64,000 nt of DNA. Origin: Gilliamella sp. wkB178 (lineage in GTDB: Bacteria; Pseudomonadota; Gammaproteobacteria; Enterobacterales; Orbaceae). The notes under the pieces are model-generated. The model was not told the origin of the DNA. It did not search any database and worked only from the letters and a program-made list of their open reading frames with translations. Position 1 is the stretch's first letter, and every line of letters begins with the position of its first letter. The stretch spans positions 124,001 through 188,000 of the forward strand of contig NZ_LZGK01000001.1 of assembly GCF_001690705.1 (NCBI RefSeq), given 5' to 3'. Made by a program: the position numbers and the translations under genes. This document shows, piece after piece, positions 55,282 through 64,000 of this stretch.

Positions 55282-56656
55282 GGTGCGTTTTTCTTGTCGG
55301 TGGTCAACCAAAATTACTCAAGCACAGGAGCAATTGCAATCGGTATCGTTGATACGTCAATACGGACGATTAGTTAAAGCTTCAGGATTGGTGTTGGAAG
55401 CGATCGGCTTAAAATTACCCTTAGGTTCAAATTGTTTTGTTGAAAGGCAGTTAGCCAATAAAACCGAAGCGGTGGAATGTGAAGTCGTGGGTTTTCATGA
55501 TCAGGTGCTTTACCTGATGCCTTTTGAATCAACAGATGGTATTTTGTTAGGTGCTAGAGTTTATACATCACAATATGAGTTGGCGCATTTTAGCCATAAA
55601 TTGTTACCCATAGGTAAAGCATTATTAGGGCGAGTACTGGATGCTACAGGCAAACCTTTAGATGGCAAACCTTTGCCTGATCATGTTAAGTTTCAAGGGC
55701 TCGCCAATAAAACCCTTAATCCATTACAACGAACGCCAATTCACCAAGTTTTGGATGTTGGGGTAAGGGCGATAAATGCCTTGTTAACGGTTGGTCAAGG
55801 GCAACGCATGGGGTTATTTGCTGGTTCTGGTGTTGGCAAAAGTGTTTTACTTGGCATGATGGCGCGTTATACCAAAGCCGATATTATTGTGGTGGGTTTA
55901 ATTGGTGAACGTGGGCGTGAAGTTAAAGATTTTATTGAAAATATATTAGGTGAAGAAGGCTTAGCCAGAGCGGTGGTGGTTGCCGCCCCAGCGGATGTTT
56001 CACCTTTATTACGCCTGCAAGGTGCGGCATATGCGACTAAAATCGCCGAGAGTTTTCGCGATCAAGGTTTTAATGTGTTACTGATTATGGATTCATTAAC
56101 CCGTTATGCTATGGCGCAACGCGAAATTGCTTTAGCCATTGGCGAACCACCTGCGACCAAAGGGTACCCGCCATCGGTATTTGCTAAATTACCGGCATTA
56201 GTTGAGCGAGCGGGTAATGATGCCAGCGGCAATGGATCGATTACCGCATTTTATACGGTATTGACTGAAGGTGATGATCAGCAAGATCCGATAGCTGATT
56301 CAGCTAGAGCTATTTTGGACGGACACATTGTGTTATCACGAGCTTTAGCCGAATCCGGGCATTACCCGGCTATTGATATTGAAGCTTCAATAAGCCGCGT
56401 AATGACTGATCTAACAGCTCCAGAAAATGAGCAAAAATCCCGCTTATTTAAACAACTGTTTTCAAGTTATCAGCGTAATCGCGATTTGATTAATGTTGGT
56501 GCTTATGTAGCCGGGACTGATGCGTTATTAGATAAAGCCATAACACTATTCCCAATGATGCAAAAATTCTTACAACAAGGTATGCATGAACATTGTAGTT
56601 ATCAAGAAGCATACCAACAGTTAGTTAATATTGTGGCACCAGAGTTAACCGGTTAG
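55259..56656 (+). CDS. fliI: Flagellum-specific ATPase FliI
   Basis: 465 codons in the longest frame (E. coli 457). Start candidates are GTGs at 55259, 55274 and 55283; AAGGAG lies between them, so the start is not settled. Walker A is GSGVGKS (about 189-195), Walker [12 protein letters not shown], and the family phrase [17 protein letters not shown] is complete. It powers unfolding and export of flagellar substrates. Confidence 0.96.
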   Translation: MSKEKVIKVRFSCRWSTKITQAQEQLQSVSLIRQYGRLVKASGLVLEAIGLKLPLGSNCFVERQLANKTEAVECEVVGFHDQVLYLMPFESTDGILLGARVYTSQYELAHFSHKLLPIGKALLGRVLDATGKPLDGKPLPDHVKFQGLANKTLNPLQRTPIHQVLDVGVRAINALLTVGQGQRMGLFAGSGVGKSVLLGMMARYTKADIIVVGLIGERGREVKDFIENILGEEGLARAVVVAAPADVSPLLRLQGAAYATKIAESFRDQGFNVLLIMDSLTRYAMAQREIALAIGEPPATKGYPPSVFAKLPALVERAGNDASGNGSITAFYTVLTEGDDQQDPIADSARAILDGHIVLSRALAESGHYPAIDIEASISRVMTDLTAPENEQKSRLFKQLFSSYQRNRDLINVGAYVAGTDALLDKAITLFPMMQKFLQQGMHEHCSYQEAYQQLVNIVAPELTG

Positions 56657-56665
56657 GAGTAAATT

Positions 56666-57130
56666 ATGATCAACAAGAATCCTAGTCAATTAGCGTTTAT
56701 AACCTTAAAAAAATTAGCGCAAAAAGCAGTAGACGATACTTTACTCAAGTTAAAAAAGGCCAACGAAAATTATCATAATGCTAAAACGCAGTTAGATGTT
56801 TTAAATGGTTATTATCATGAATATCAACAAAAGTTAGCCGATGCGTTAACGTTGGGGATCACCGGTGGAGAACTGAATAATTTTAATGCGTTTATTGCCA
56901 CTATAGAGCAAGGAATTAATCAACAACAACAGTTGTTAGTTACCTTAAATATGCAACAAAAACAAATAACCGCCAAATTTAATCAGCACCAAAAGCAACT
57001 TAACACTTATACCACCTTATTAACCAAACAGCAGCAACAATATCAACAACAACAAAATCGGTTACAACAAAAACTGACTGATGAATTTGCTCAGCAACAA
57101 TTAGCCAGGAGAATAATCAATGAATATTAA
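56666..57130 (+). CDS. fliJ: Flagellar export protein FliJ
   Basis: 154 residues, a long Gln/Lys-rich antiparallel coiled coil, E. coli FliJ 147. It fits inside the FliI hexamer like the gamma subunit of F1-ATPase. Assignment rests on coiled-coil character and position between fliI and fliK. Confidence 0.88.
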   Translation: MINKNPSQLAFITLKKLAQKAVDDTLLKLKKANENYHNAKTQLDVLNGYYHEYQQKLADALTLGITGGELNNFNAFIATIEQGINQQQQLLVTLNMQQKQITAKFNQHQKQLNTYTTLLTKQQQQYQQQQNRLQQKLTDEFAQQQLARRIINEY

Positions 57131-58346
57131 TATTATTAACGATTTGCCATCAATTCAGTCAGCGGAGTCGCTAACAGATGATTTAGCCGTTAGTGATGAT
57201 TTATTTCAACAATTATTACAGTTTAATAACCAATCTTTCCAAGATACTGATAAGTTATCTGCTACGGTAAAACCAGCCGTAAACAGTGACAATGATGAAA
57301 CAGAAGATTTAGCCGTAAATCCTGATATGGTTGCCATGATTATGCCTTTGTTAGACCAACAAGTTGTAGCGCCAAGTCAATTGTTAACAGTTAGTAGCCC
57401 AACAAATGTAAACGAGCAGTTAAATAATCGGTTACTCACTACCCATACAACTTTGCTAAATGAATTTGATCAGATAAAGGCAAAGTTACCCATTGATTTT
57501 AGTATTGCTACGCAATCAACGCCAATCATTAATCAGCAGTTAGCGCCATCCGTATTATCAACAGTATTATCATCAGCACAATTAACTCATAACCCTCAAC
57601 CCCAACTAGCTAAAGCTACACAATCAGCGCTTAATCATCAATTAATTGAAGCTGATATTGAAACTGCAACTGCAACTGCAACTAAGCCATTCTCTGTTAT
57701 TGCATTAACACTTGCAGGTGAACCATCGCTACATAGCAACTATACTGAGAGTGTTAGTACAATGGTGGCAAAAACCAATTTTCCTGATGATCATTTGGCA
57801 ACTACTACTGATAGTAAACCACAATTAATAACTACCCATGCAGTTAATGCTTTTATGCCTGATAATCATGTGCAAATTTCGTCATCATCATCAGTTACCA
57901 TGCCACAAACGCTGAACTTATCCATGCCAGTTAATATCAATCAATGGCAAACTTCATTAACTCAGCAAATAGTGATGTTAACACGGCAAAATATCCCCAC
58001 TGCGGAAATTAAATTACATCCTCAGGAATTGGGTTCATTACATATTAAATTGAGTATGCATGACGATAAAATAAATCTGCATTTGTTGGCTGCCCATGCT
58101 ACAGTAAAAGGCGTATTAGAATCAGCATTACCTTTACTAAAAACTTCATTAGAACAACAAGGGATCACCCTACAGCAAGCAGATGTGAGTGATTCTTCTA
58201 TGATGAATGATTCACAGCAATCGCCAATGTTTCAACAATCCAAAACGAGTAAACCAACAAAATTAGTCTTAACCAATGAAGAACCAGAACTTGAAACACC
58301 ATTAAGTCAAACTCAAGCATCAGCAGGTTTGAGTATATTTGCCTAA
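57120..58346 (+). CDS. fliK: Hook-length control protein FliK
   Basis: 408 residues. The N-terminal two thirds are Gln/Thr/Ser-rich and poorly conserved; the C-terminal Flg_hook domain is clear (ATAEIKLHPQELGSLHIKLS-like segment at about 295-315, then LPLLKTSLEQQGITLQQADV). It measures hook length and triggers FlhB to switch substrates. Overlaps fliJ by 11 bases. Confidence 0.93.
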   Translation: MNINIINDLPSIQSAESLTDDLAVSDDLFQQLLQFNNQSFQDTDKLSATVKPAVNSDNDETEDLAVNPDMVAMIMPLLDQQVVAPSQLLTVSSPTNVNEQLNNRLLTTHTTLLNEFDQIKAKLPIDFSIATQSTPIINQQLAPSVLSTVLSSAQLTHNPQPQLAKATQSALNHQLIEADIETATATATKPFSVIALTLAGEPSLHSNYTESVSTMVAKTNFPDDHLATTTDSKPQLITTHAVNAFMPDNHVQISSSSSVTMPQTLNLSMPVNINQWQTSLTQQIVMLTRQNIPTAEIKLHPQELGSLHIKLSMHDDKINLHLLAAHATVKGVLESALPLLKTSLEQQGITLQQADVSDSSMMNDSQQSPMFQQSKTSKPTKLVLTNEEPELETPLSQTQASAGLSIFA

Positions 58347-58399
58347 CAATTAATGGCTTATTGATAGTTAATATTGATGATAACCACAATTGAAAACGC

Positions 58400-58429
58400 A
58401 GAATAGATGGTATTTTTATCGCCTATTCT
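58400..58429 (+). terminator. Possible terminator after fliK
   Basis: AGAATAG...CTATTCT with inner GAT/ATC pairing and a short T-run. It lies in the 286-base gap between fliK and fliL, which otherwise shows nothing clear. Confidence 0.4.
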
Positions 58430-58632
58430 TTAAATCAATTTTGTAAACATACTTTATCATGCTAGTTATTTAATATATCCAATGGCGTTGTGAAGAAAAT
58501 ATTGACGATAAAGCTAGATTTAATGTGAGGAACATTAAGATTTAACTTATTAAATGTTAACAAGTTATTTTGAATTCCAGCCAACTTATTGGTTATAAAT
58601 ATATTTAATTTTTTACTGAGACCATAATCAAT

Positions 58633-59100
58633 ATGCCAACTACCAAGAAAAAAGTAAGTATTTTAATCATAATACTGAGCCTAATTACGTTGCTAGCTTC
58701 CGGTGCGGCGGTTTATTTTTGGTATCAAAAACAACCCACCCATACCGTGACCGTTCCTGAAGCTCAGCCCATTTCAGCACCGGTATTTATTACCTTAAAA
58801 CCTTTCACCACCTCATTACCAATTGATGAAGATAGTGTTGATCTTAACAAGGTTTTGTACATAGGTATGGTATTGCGCATTGCCGATGAAGATCAAAAAA
58901 CGGTGTTGTTGGAGTATTTACCGGAAGTTAGGAGTGATGTGTTACTGTTAGTATCCAAACAGAATGTTAACAAATTAAAAACCGAGTCCGGTAAACTTGA
59001 ATTGCAAGAACAGGTTAAAGCTACGTTATCTCGGCAATATGACAGCAAACATTTGGTAAAAATTGACGAAGTTTTGTTTACTGATTTTATTATACGGTGA
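58633..59100 (+). CDS. fliL: Flagellar basal body-associated protein FliL
   Basis: 155 residues, E. coli 154. One N-terminal membrane helix (about 8-29) and a periplasmic stomatin-like domain (FITLKPFTTSLP, LEYLPEVRSDVLLLVSKQNV). It stabilises the stator and rod. First gene of fliLMNOPQR. Confidence 0.94.
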   Translation: MPTTKKKVSILIIILSLITLLASGAAVYFWYQKQPTHTVTVPEAQPISAPVFITLKPFTTSLPIDEDSVDLNKVLYIGMVLRIADEDQKTVLLEYLPEVRSDVLLLVSKQNVNKLKTESGKLELQEQVKATLSRQYDSKHLVKIDEVLFTDFIIR

Positions 59101-59105
59101 TTACT

Positions 59106-60155
59106 ATGTCTGATAAGCAGCAGTCACAAGCAGACATTAATGAACATGAAGATCTAGAACAAGTAACTGATAGCCAAGCAGTTAGTACCGCAGATGCACC
59201 GGAGGATGAACTAAACCCTGCCGTAACCTTAGGTAAGAAAACAGATGTACGCCCTTATGATTTATCAGTAAAGCATAATTTTATTCCTGAGCGACTTACT
59301 GCCTTAGAAATTATTAATGAACGTTTTGCGCGGCAATTTAGAATCGGTTTATTTAATCTATTACGGCGTAATACGGATGTCATTGCCTCGCCGATTGAAC
59401 CACAAACGTTTAATGAATTTTCGTCCATTTCAGCAACCAATCATTTGAATTTAGTTCATCTTAATCCGTTAAGAGGATCTGGGTTATTTTCGTTTTCGCC
59501 TGAATTAGTCTTTATTGTGGTGGATACTTTATTTGGTGGTGATGGGTATATTTCACGGCTGGAAACAGAAGAACGCGAATTTACCCATACCGAACAACAA
59601 ATTATTAAGCGCGTTTTAGAATTAGCGTTAACCATTTATCAAAACGCATGGGCCGATATTTATAACATTGAAACTGAATATATTCGTTCGGAAATACAGA
59701 GTAAATTTACTAATATCACCAATACTCCGGATGATATTGTCTTAAATTCTACCTTCTCAGTGGAAATAGGTAATTGCAAAGCAAAATTTTGTATTTGTAT
59801 TCCCTATTCAATGGTGGAACCGATTAAAGAGTTGCTAATTAAACCACCGAGTGAACAGCAATCTTATCAAGATGATAAGGTGTGGATGAGTTCTTTAACC
59901 AGTGGCATCAAACAGTCCATGGTTGAATTGGTAGCCAATTTTAGCCAGATCCACACGACAGTTGCCAAGCTGCTGGCTTTAAAAGTGAATGATATTTTAG
60001 TAATCGAAAAGCCGACCAGCCTCGATGTCACAGTAGGCGGGGTGCCAATACTAAAAGGCCATTATGGCAAAGTGAATAAACAATATGCAATTCAAGTAGA
60101 GCAGGTGATTAATCCTGTATTAGAGCAATTGAATGAGGGTATGCTCAATGACTGA
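59106..60155 (+). CDS. fliM: Flagellar switch protein FliM
   Basis: 349 residues from the ATG at 59106. A GTG at 59097 overlapping the fliL stop (GTGA) is an alternative. E. coli FliM has 334. The CheC-like middle domain (NLVHLNPLRGSGLFSFSPEL, VFIVVDTLFGGDG) and the C-terminal SPOA domain are clear. The N-terminal CheY-binding peptide (LSQAEIDALL in enterics) is not recognisable; here the start is Gln/Glu/Asp-rich. That is notable because no chemotaxis genes are nearby. Confidence 0.94.
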   Translation: MSDKQQSQADINEHEDLEQVTDSQAVSTADAPEDELNPAVTLGKKTDVRPYDLSVKHNFIPERLTALEIINERFARQFRIGLFNLLRRNTDVIASPIEPQTFNEFSSISATNHLNLVHLNPLRGSGLFSFSPELVFIVVDTLFGGDGYISRLETEEREFTHTEQQIIKRVLELALTIYQNAWADIYNIETEYIRSEIQSKFTNITNTPDDIVLNSTFSVEIGNCKAKFCICIPYSMVEPIKELLIKPPSEQQSYQDDKVWMSSLTSGIKQSMVELVANFSQIHTTVAKLLALKVNDILVIEKPTSLDVTVGGVPILKGHYGKVNKQYAIQVEQVINPVLEQLNEGMLND

Positions 60156-60525
60156 TGTTAACCAAATTGATGACGATAACCAAACCGATAGTAATAGTGA
60201 CGATTTGCTGACTAAGGAAGCGATTTTTGAAACGCTATCACCGCAACAGACACAAGACAATAAACAAGATATTAATCTTATTTTAGATATTCCCGTTAGT
60301 ATGAGTGTTGAACTTGGTCGCACTAAAATGGCGATTAAAGATCTATTAAATTTAACTCAAGGTTCGGTTATTGCTTTAGATGGTTTAGCCGGTGAGCCGT
60401 TGGACATTTTAATCAATGGTTATTTAATCGCACAAGGTGAAATTGTGGTAGTGGGTGACAACTATGGTGTCCGCATTACTGACATAATTACACCTTCAGA
60501 ACGTGTACGTAGATTGAGTCGCTAA
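60148..60525 (+). CDS. fliN: Flagellar switch protein FliN
   Basis: 126 residues from the ATG at 60148, with GAGGG eight bases upstream; a start 15 bases earlier is less likely. C-terminal SPOA domain: LDIPVSMSVELGRTKMAIKD, GSVIALDGLAGEPLDILING. It forms the lower C ring with FliM and docks FliH. Overlaps fliM by eight bases. Confidence 0.95.
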   Translation: MTDVNQIDDDNQTDSNSDDLLTKEAIFETLSPQQTQDNKQDINLILDIPVSMSVELGRTKMAIKDLLNLTQGSVIALDGLAGEPLDILINGYLIAQGEIVVVGDNYGVRITDIITPSERVRRLSR

Positions 60526-60965
60526 TGAGTAATAACCTATTAGATGCAACTCAAACTTCAGAGTTAACCACCTATTCAGCCATAACTACTTCAGCATCGG
60601 CACCGGATGTGAATTTTTATTCACATGCCGGAACATCCATTGGGCTACCCTTTATCGGCATTATTAGCATCATCCTTGTGCTAGGATGGTTAGTAAAGCG
60701 GTTCGGTGGCAAAAATACTACCGGTAATTTAATTGATATCAAAGCCAGTTATGTCATCAACCCCAAAGAACGTATTATCTTAGTTCAGGTCGATCAGCAA
60801 TTATTGTTGATAGGGGTAACGCCGCAGCAAATGACATTACTACATACACTAAGCGAAGAACGCAGCCAGATATTATTGTCACAATCAACGGCGGTTAATG
60901 ATTGTTTGAAAAAGAGTTTATTTCAGCAAATATTGCAATCCACCCTAAAAAGTAACAAGGAATAA
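60525..60965 (+). CDS. fliO: Flagellar biosynthesis protein FliO
   Basis: 146 residues. One membrane helix (about 42-62; IGLPFIGIISIILVLGWLVK) and a short cytoplasmic domain (ASYVINPKERIILVQVDQQL, LLIGVTPQQMTLL) match FliO. It helps assemble FliP. Start overlaps the fliN stop (TAATG). Confidence 0.9.
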   Translation: MSNNLLDATQTSELTTYSAITTSASAPDVNFYSHAGTSIGLPFIGIISIILVLGWLVKRFGGKNTTGNLIDIKASYVINPKERIILVQVDQQLLLIGVTPQQMTLLHTLSEERSQILLSQSTAVNDCLKKSLFQQILQSTLKSNKE

Positions 60966-60971
60966 CCAATT

Positions 60972-61712
60972 TTGCGCATAAAATTGACATTTTTACTCAG
61001 TTTATTTTTATTTAGCCAATACAGTTATGCTGAAATTTTGCCGTTATCGATTATAAGTGAACCGGTAGCCAATGGTGGCCAAAGTTGGTCATTACCCGTT
61101 GAGACTTTAGTCTTCCTGAGTTTACTGACTTTTATTCCGGCAATTTTGCTATTAATGACCAGTTTTACCCGAATTATTATTGTGTTAGGGTTATTGCGTA
61201 ATGCACTGGGTACCCAATCAGCACCTCCCAATCAAGTTATTTTAGGTATCGCTTTATTTATGACATTTTTTATCATGTCCCCGGTGATAGATAAGATTTA
61301 TCAAGATGCCTATATACCTTATTCTCAAGATCAAATTACTATGCAACAAGGCCTGACCACCGCTGCTAAGCCATTACGTGAATTTATGTTAACGCAAACG
61401 CGCGAAGCTGATCTTGGCTTATTTGTTAATATGGCGCACCTCAATGATATTGCCACTCGAGACGATATTCCATTAAGAGTATTGGTTCCGGCGTTTGTGG
61501 TTAGTGAATTAAAAACGGCTTTTCAAATTGGCTTTACCATTTTTATTCCTTTTTTGGTTATCGATTTGGTTGTTGCCAGTACCTTAATGGCGCTCGGGAT
61601 GATGATGGTGCCACCAGCAACGGTGTCATTACCTTTTAAATTAATGTTATTTGTGTTGGCTGATGGTTGGCACTTGTTATTAGGTTCATTAGCCCAAAGT
61701 TTTTTTAGTTGA
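60972..61712 (+). CDS. fliP: Flagellar export gate protein FliP
   Basis: 246 residues, E. coli 245. The start is a TTG with AAGGA upstream; it gives a cleavable signal peptide ([20 protein letters not shown]), as known for FliP. Conserved region: [40 protein letters not shown]. Five copies form the core of the export gate. Confidence 0.96.
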   Translation: MRIKLTFLLSLFLFSQYSYAEILPLSIISEPVANGGQSWSLPVETLVFLSLLTFIPAILLLMTSFTRIIIVLGLLRNALGTQSAPPNQVILGIALFMTFFIMSPVIDKIYQDAYIPYSQDQITMQQGLTTAAKPLREFMLTQTREADLGLFVNMAHLNDIATRDDIPLRVLVPAFVVSELKTAFQIGFTIFIPFLVIDLVVASTLMALGMMMVPPATVSLPFKLMLFVLADGWHLLLGSLAQSFFS

Positions 61713-61720
61713 GGAGCATT

Positions 61721-61990
61721 ATGCCAACAGAATATATTAGTAGCTTAGCCATGCAGGCGATAAAAGTTGCTGCATCACTGGCAGGGCCGTTACTTTTGGC
61801 AGCTTTAATTACCGGATTAATTATTAGTTTATTACAAGCGGCCACGCAAATTAATGAAATGACATTATCGTTCATCCCTAAAATTATCGCTGTTATTGTG
61901 GTATTAGTGGTTTTAGGGCCATCGATGTTATCGATTATGGTTGACTATATCAAAATAGTGATCACCGGCATTCCCAATTTAACTAATTAA
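61721..61990 (+). CDS. fliQ: Flagellar export gate protein FliQ
   Basis: 89 residues from the ATG at 61721 (RBS GAGGAG), exactly the E. coli length; the frame extends four codons further upstream. Two membrane helices and the SLLQAATQINEMTLSFIPKI motif. Part of the FliPQR gate. Confidence 0.96.
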   Translation: MPTEYISSLAMQAIKVAASLAGPLLLAALITGLIISLLQAATQINEMTLSFIPKIIAVIVVLVVLGPSMLSIMVDYIKIVITGIPNLTN

Positions 61991-61995
61991 AGCCA

Positions 61996-62790
61996 ATGGA
62001 TTACGCTATTGATAGCCTATTTAATATTGATTTTTTCTCATTAATTACTGATTGTTTTTTTCCTTTTGTGCGCCTATTAGCATTAATTATGGTCGCACCT
62101 ATTACTGGTGACAAAGAGCTCCCTAGTCGAGTAAAAATAGCGTTAGCATTATGTATTGCGATACTCCTGCCATTACCAAGAGCTGCTGACAATATCACTT
62201 TATTTTCGTTAATGGGAATATGGATAATTTTGCAACAAATAGTGGTAGGAGTCATGATCGGTTTTGCTATGCAAATTACTTTTATGACTGTGAGGTTTGC
62301 GGGCGAATTAATTAGCATGCAAATGGGATTAGGTATGGCGACCTTTTTTGATCCCATTGGTGGACCGTCAACCTCAGTACTATCACGATTAATTAACATC
62401 ATTACGTTATTAATATTTTTAAGTGTCGATGGTCATTTATGGTTATTCCATGCCCTAGCCACTAGTTTTGACATTATTCCGGTTGGCGTTATGCCATTAA
62501 AAGACAATGGTTTTTTAGCATTAATTGAGGTGAACGCGTTATTATTTATTAACGGCATCATATTAGCATTACCTTTAATGACATTGTTGTTGATCATCAA
62601 TATGGCGCTAGGATTATTAAATAGAATCACGCCGCAATTATCCATTTTTGTGGTAGGGTATCCGTTGACATTATTATTAGGATTAACCATGTTAACTTAT
62701 TTAATTGCCACATTACCGACTTTTGCTGAGTTTATTTTTGAACAAATGTTTGCCAGAATCGCATCGATGTTATGGTATTTAGTTGATTAA
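61996..62790 (+). CDS. fliR: Flagellar export gate protein FliR
   Basis: 264 residues, E. coli 261. About six hydrophobic segments, with FAMQITFMTVRFAGELISMQ, MGLGMATFFDPIGG and GLLNRITPQLSIFVVGYPLT as family motifs. Last gene of the island; a 40-bp dispersed repeat follows 20 bases after the stop. Confidence 0.96.
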   Translation: MDYAIDSLFNIDFFSLITDCFFPFVRLLALIMVAPITGDKELPSRVKIALALCIAILLPLPRAADNITLFSLMGIWIILQQIVVGVMIGFAMQITFMTVRFAGELISMQMGLGMATFFDPIGGPSTSVLSRLINIITLLIFLSVDGHLWLFHALATSFDIIPVGVMPLKDNGFLALIEVNALLFINGIILALPLMTLLLIINMALGLLNRITPQLSIFVVGYPLTLLLGLTMLTYLIATLPTFAEFIFEQMFARIASMLWYLVD

Positions 62791-62809
62791 TTAGCAGCGC
62801 CTATTTTTT

Positions 62810-62849
62810 GTCAAGATGTTTCCTGAGAAGTATACGTTTCAGTATAAAA
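62810..62849 (+). repeat. 40-bp dispersed repeat, copy 7
   Basis: GTCAAGATGTTTCCTGAGAA, GTATACGTTTCAGTATAAAA. It is the only copy outside the adhesin array in this window, directly after fliR. Confidence 0.85.
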
Positions 62850-62970
62850 ATACTAACCAATATAGTATGAATAGATTATAAACAGCCTAAAATCAGTAGG
62901 CAACTTAATGGTGAAGAAGAAAATAACGAGGATTTTAATGCTGAAAGTATCAGCATTAAATCAATTGAGA

Positions 62971-63306
62971 TTATGCTTTTTTGACAAAGCATGCTTTGAG
63001 CATGATTTTCATACCATCAATTTTACAATCAATTTCATGATCGCCTTCGACTAAACGAATACCTTTGGCTTTAGCACCTTTTTTCAGCACGGTAGACGAG
63101 CCTTTCAATTTAAGGTCTTTAATTAAAATAATATCGTCACCATCGGCAAGTAAATTACCATTACTGTCTTTTACTTGTAATTCATCATTAGTGCTAGAAG
63201 CTTCGTTAGGGTCCCATTCATGAGCGCATTCAGGGCAGATGTAAAAAGTACCATCTTGATAAGTATGTGGTGATTGGCAAATAGGGCAATTAGGGATTGA
63301 GTCCAT
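62971..63306 (-). CDS. yjdM: YjdM/PhnA family zinc-ribbon protein
   Basis: 111 residues, the usual size. N-terminal zinc ribbon with CPIC (Cys7, Cys10) and CPEC (Cys24, Cys27), then the PhnA domain ([50 protein letters not shown]). Although once linked to alkylphosphonate use, the family is not a phosphonatase and its role is unclear. It stands alone. Confidence 0.92.
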   Translation of the reverse strand: MDSIPNCPICQSPHTYQDGTFYICPECAHEWDPNEASSTNDELQVKDSNGNLLADGDDIILIKDLKLKGSSTVLKKGAKAKGIRLVEGDHEIDCKIDGMKIMLKACFVKKA

Positions 63307-63555
63307 GATTTATGATTTTTCCAAATTAAATAAAATGGTGCTTACTATACCAAAAAAACGCCGTTAAGTCATGGCAGGGCGGCGCAAAATTTGGTTAAAT
63401 TGGCTACTTTTTGCATTGAAATCAGGCTAAAATTCATGATTATCGGCAATTTAGTCAGTTTTATTTCGGTCAATTAGCTCAGGTTTACCATAATAAGCGT
63501 AAACCTGAAAAGTTATTAGTTGCTCACATATGTTATTAATTTAAGTCGTGTTAAA

Positions 63556-64000
63556 TTAAGTTGTTAATTGAGGTTTAACACTACATAAAGCAATATAATT
63601 AAGTTGCTGGCTATTATGCTTAAAGGTGGTAAACATTTTAAAAAACTGAGGGCGATTCTGTTTGCGTAATGCATTGCGTATAATTTTGAGAGTTCCTAAC
63701 CAACCTTCATCAGTGATCATGCCTTTGGGTGACATTAGCGTCATAGCATTATGGCTTGATTTAATATCGGTAAAGCCGATACCTGCAAAAAGTTCAAGCC
63801 AAGCATCATAACTAATCGGCTGGGCATTGACATTAATTGCTTGGTGTATACGGTCAATGATCTCTTGAGCTTGTTCCGGGTGCACTAACATAATGTCATG
63901 CGTGAGTAGTTTACCGCCGGGTTTTAATACGCGAAAATACTCTTTGAGTAGATGCGCTTTTGCTTTATTGACATACATAGTTAGCATGGCTTCGTTAATC
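63556..64000 (-). CDS. Class I SAM-dependent methyltransferase, cut by the window end
   Basis: The C-terminal 148 or so residues are present; the frame runs on past base 64000 (INEAMLTM is read across the last codons), so the SAM-binding N-terminal part is outside. Visible are the post-motif strand KAKAHLLKEYFRVLKPGGKL followed by LTHDIMLVHPEQAQ, a typical Rossmann methyltransferase pattern. The substrate cannot be told. Confidence 0.75.
   Translation of the reverse strand, partial: INEAMLTMYVNKAKAHLLKEYFRVLKPGGKLLTHDIMLVHPEQAQEIIDRIHQAINVNAQPISYDAWLELFAGIGFTDIKSSHNAMTLMSPKGMITDEGWLGTLKIIRNALRKQNRPQFFKMFTTFKHNSQQLNYIALCSVKPQLTT

Overview
The window is AT-rich gammaproteobacterial DNA. The flagellar gene set with FlhDC, FliA and FlgM, the yiaJ/yiaKL/lyxK cluster, LplA and DsbA all point to an enteric-like host. 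I think a member of the Orbaceae (the gut-symbiont order containing Gilliamella, Orbus and Frischella) is most likely, but that is inference; there is no rRNA or other taxonomic marker here.

Layout: (1) 1-4.8 kb is an accessory patch: a coiled-coil membrane protein, a C-terminal remnant of an Rpn-type nuclease, a zinc-ribbon IS1/DUF746-like transposase-related gene with a partial second copy of its 3' end, lplA, and a DUF6506 orphan. (2) 4.8-18.6 kb is a sugar-acid region. A PTS operon (EIIA, EIIB, EIIC of the ascorbate family, a KGPDC/HPS-family decarboxylase, UlaG lactonase, and a PRD/BglG-type regulator) lies next to a yiaK-yiaL-X1-X2-lyxK block with divergent yiaJ. Together they read as uptake and catabolism of L-ascorbate or diketogulonate, but the epimerases UlaE and UlaF are missing and an RpiB/LacAB-type isomerase is present. 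Two CRP-like sites and palindromic operator candidates sit in the control regions. (3) 18.6-28 kb is a tandem array of four paralogous secreted, adhesin-like proteins with divergent lectin-like C-termini. Each has the same upstream module (a near-consensus sigma70 promoter and 2-3 tandem 7-bp repeats). Three are followed by a 265-bp, strongly self-complementary intergenic repeat, and a 40-bp dispersed repeat marks the intervals. The long frames lack ordinary start codons over most of their N-terminal part. The only conserved ATG lies upstream of the 7-bp repeats and is out of frame in all four copies by an amount that 1 or 4 repeat units would correct. This suggests a phase-variable surface-protein family and is the most interesting part of the window. 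(4) 28.2-62.8 kb is dsbA followed by one contiguous flagellar island: flhAB, flgNMA, flgBCDEFGHIJ, flgKL, motAB, flhDC, fliA, fliC, fliDST, fliE, fliFGHIJK, fliLMNOPQR. It holds the secretion apparatus, basal body, hook, filament, stator and regulators, but no chemotaxis genes. Sigma28 promoters can be read upstream of fliC, fliD, flgK and flgM. (5) 62.8-64 kb carries another copy of the 40-bp repeat, a YjdM/PhnA zinc-ribbon protein, and a methyltransferase gene cut by the window end.

No tRNA, rRNA, CRISPR array or complete insertion sequence was recognised.
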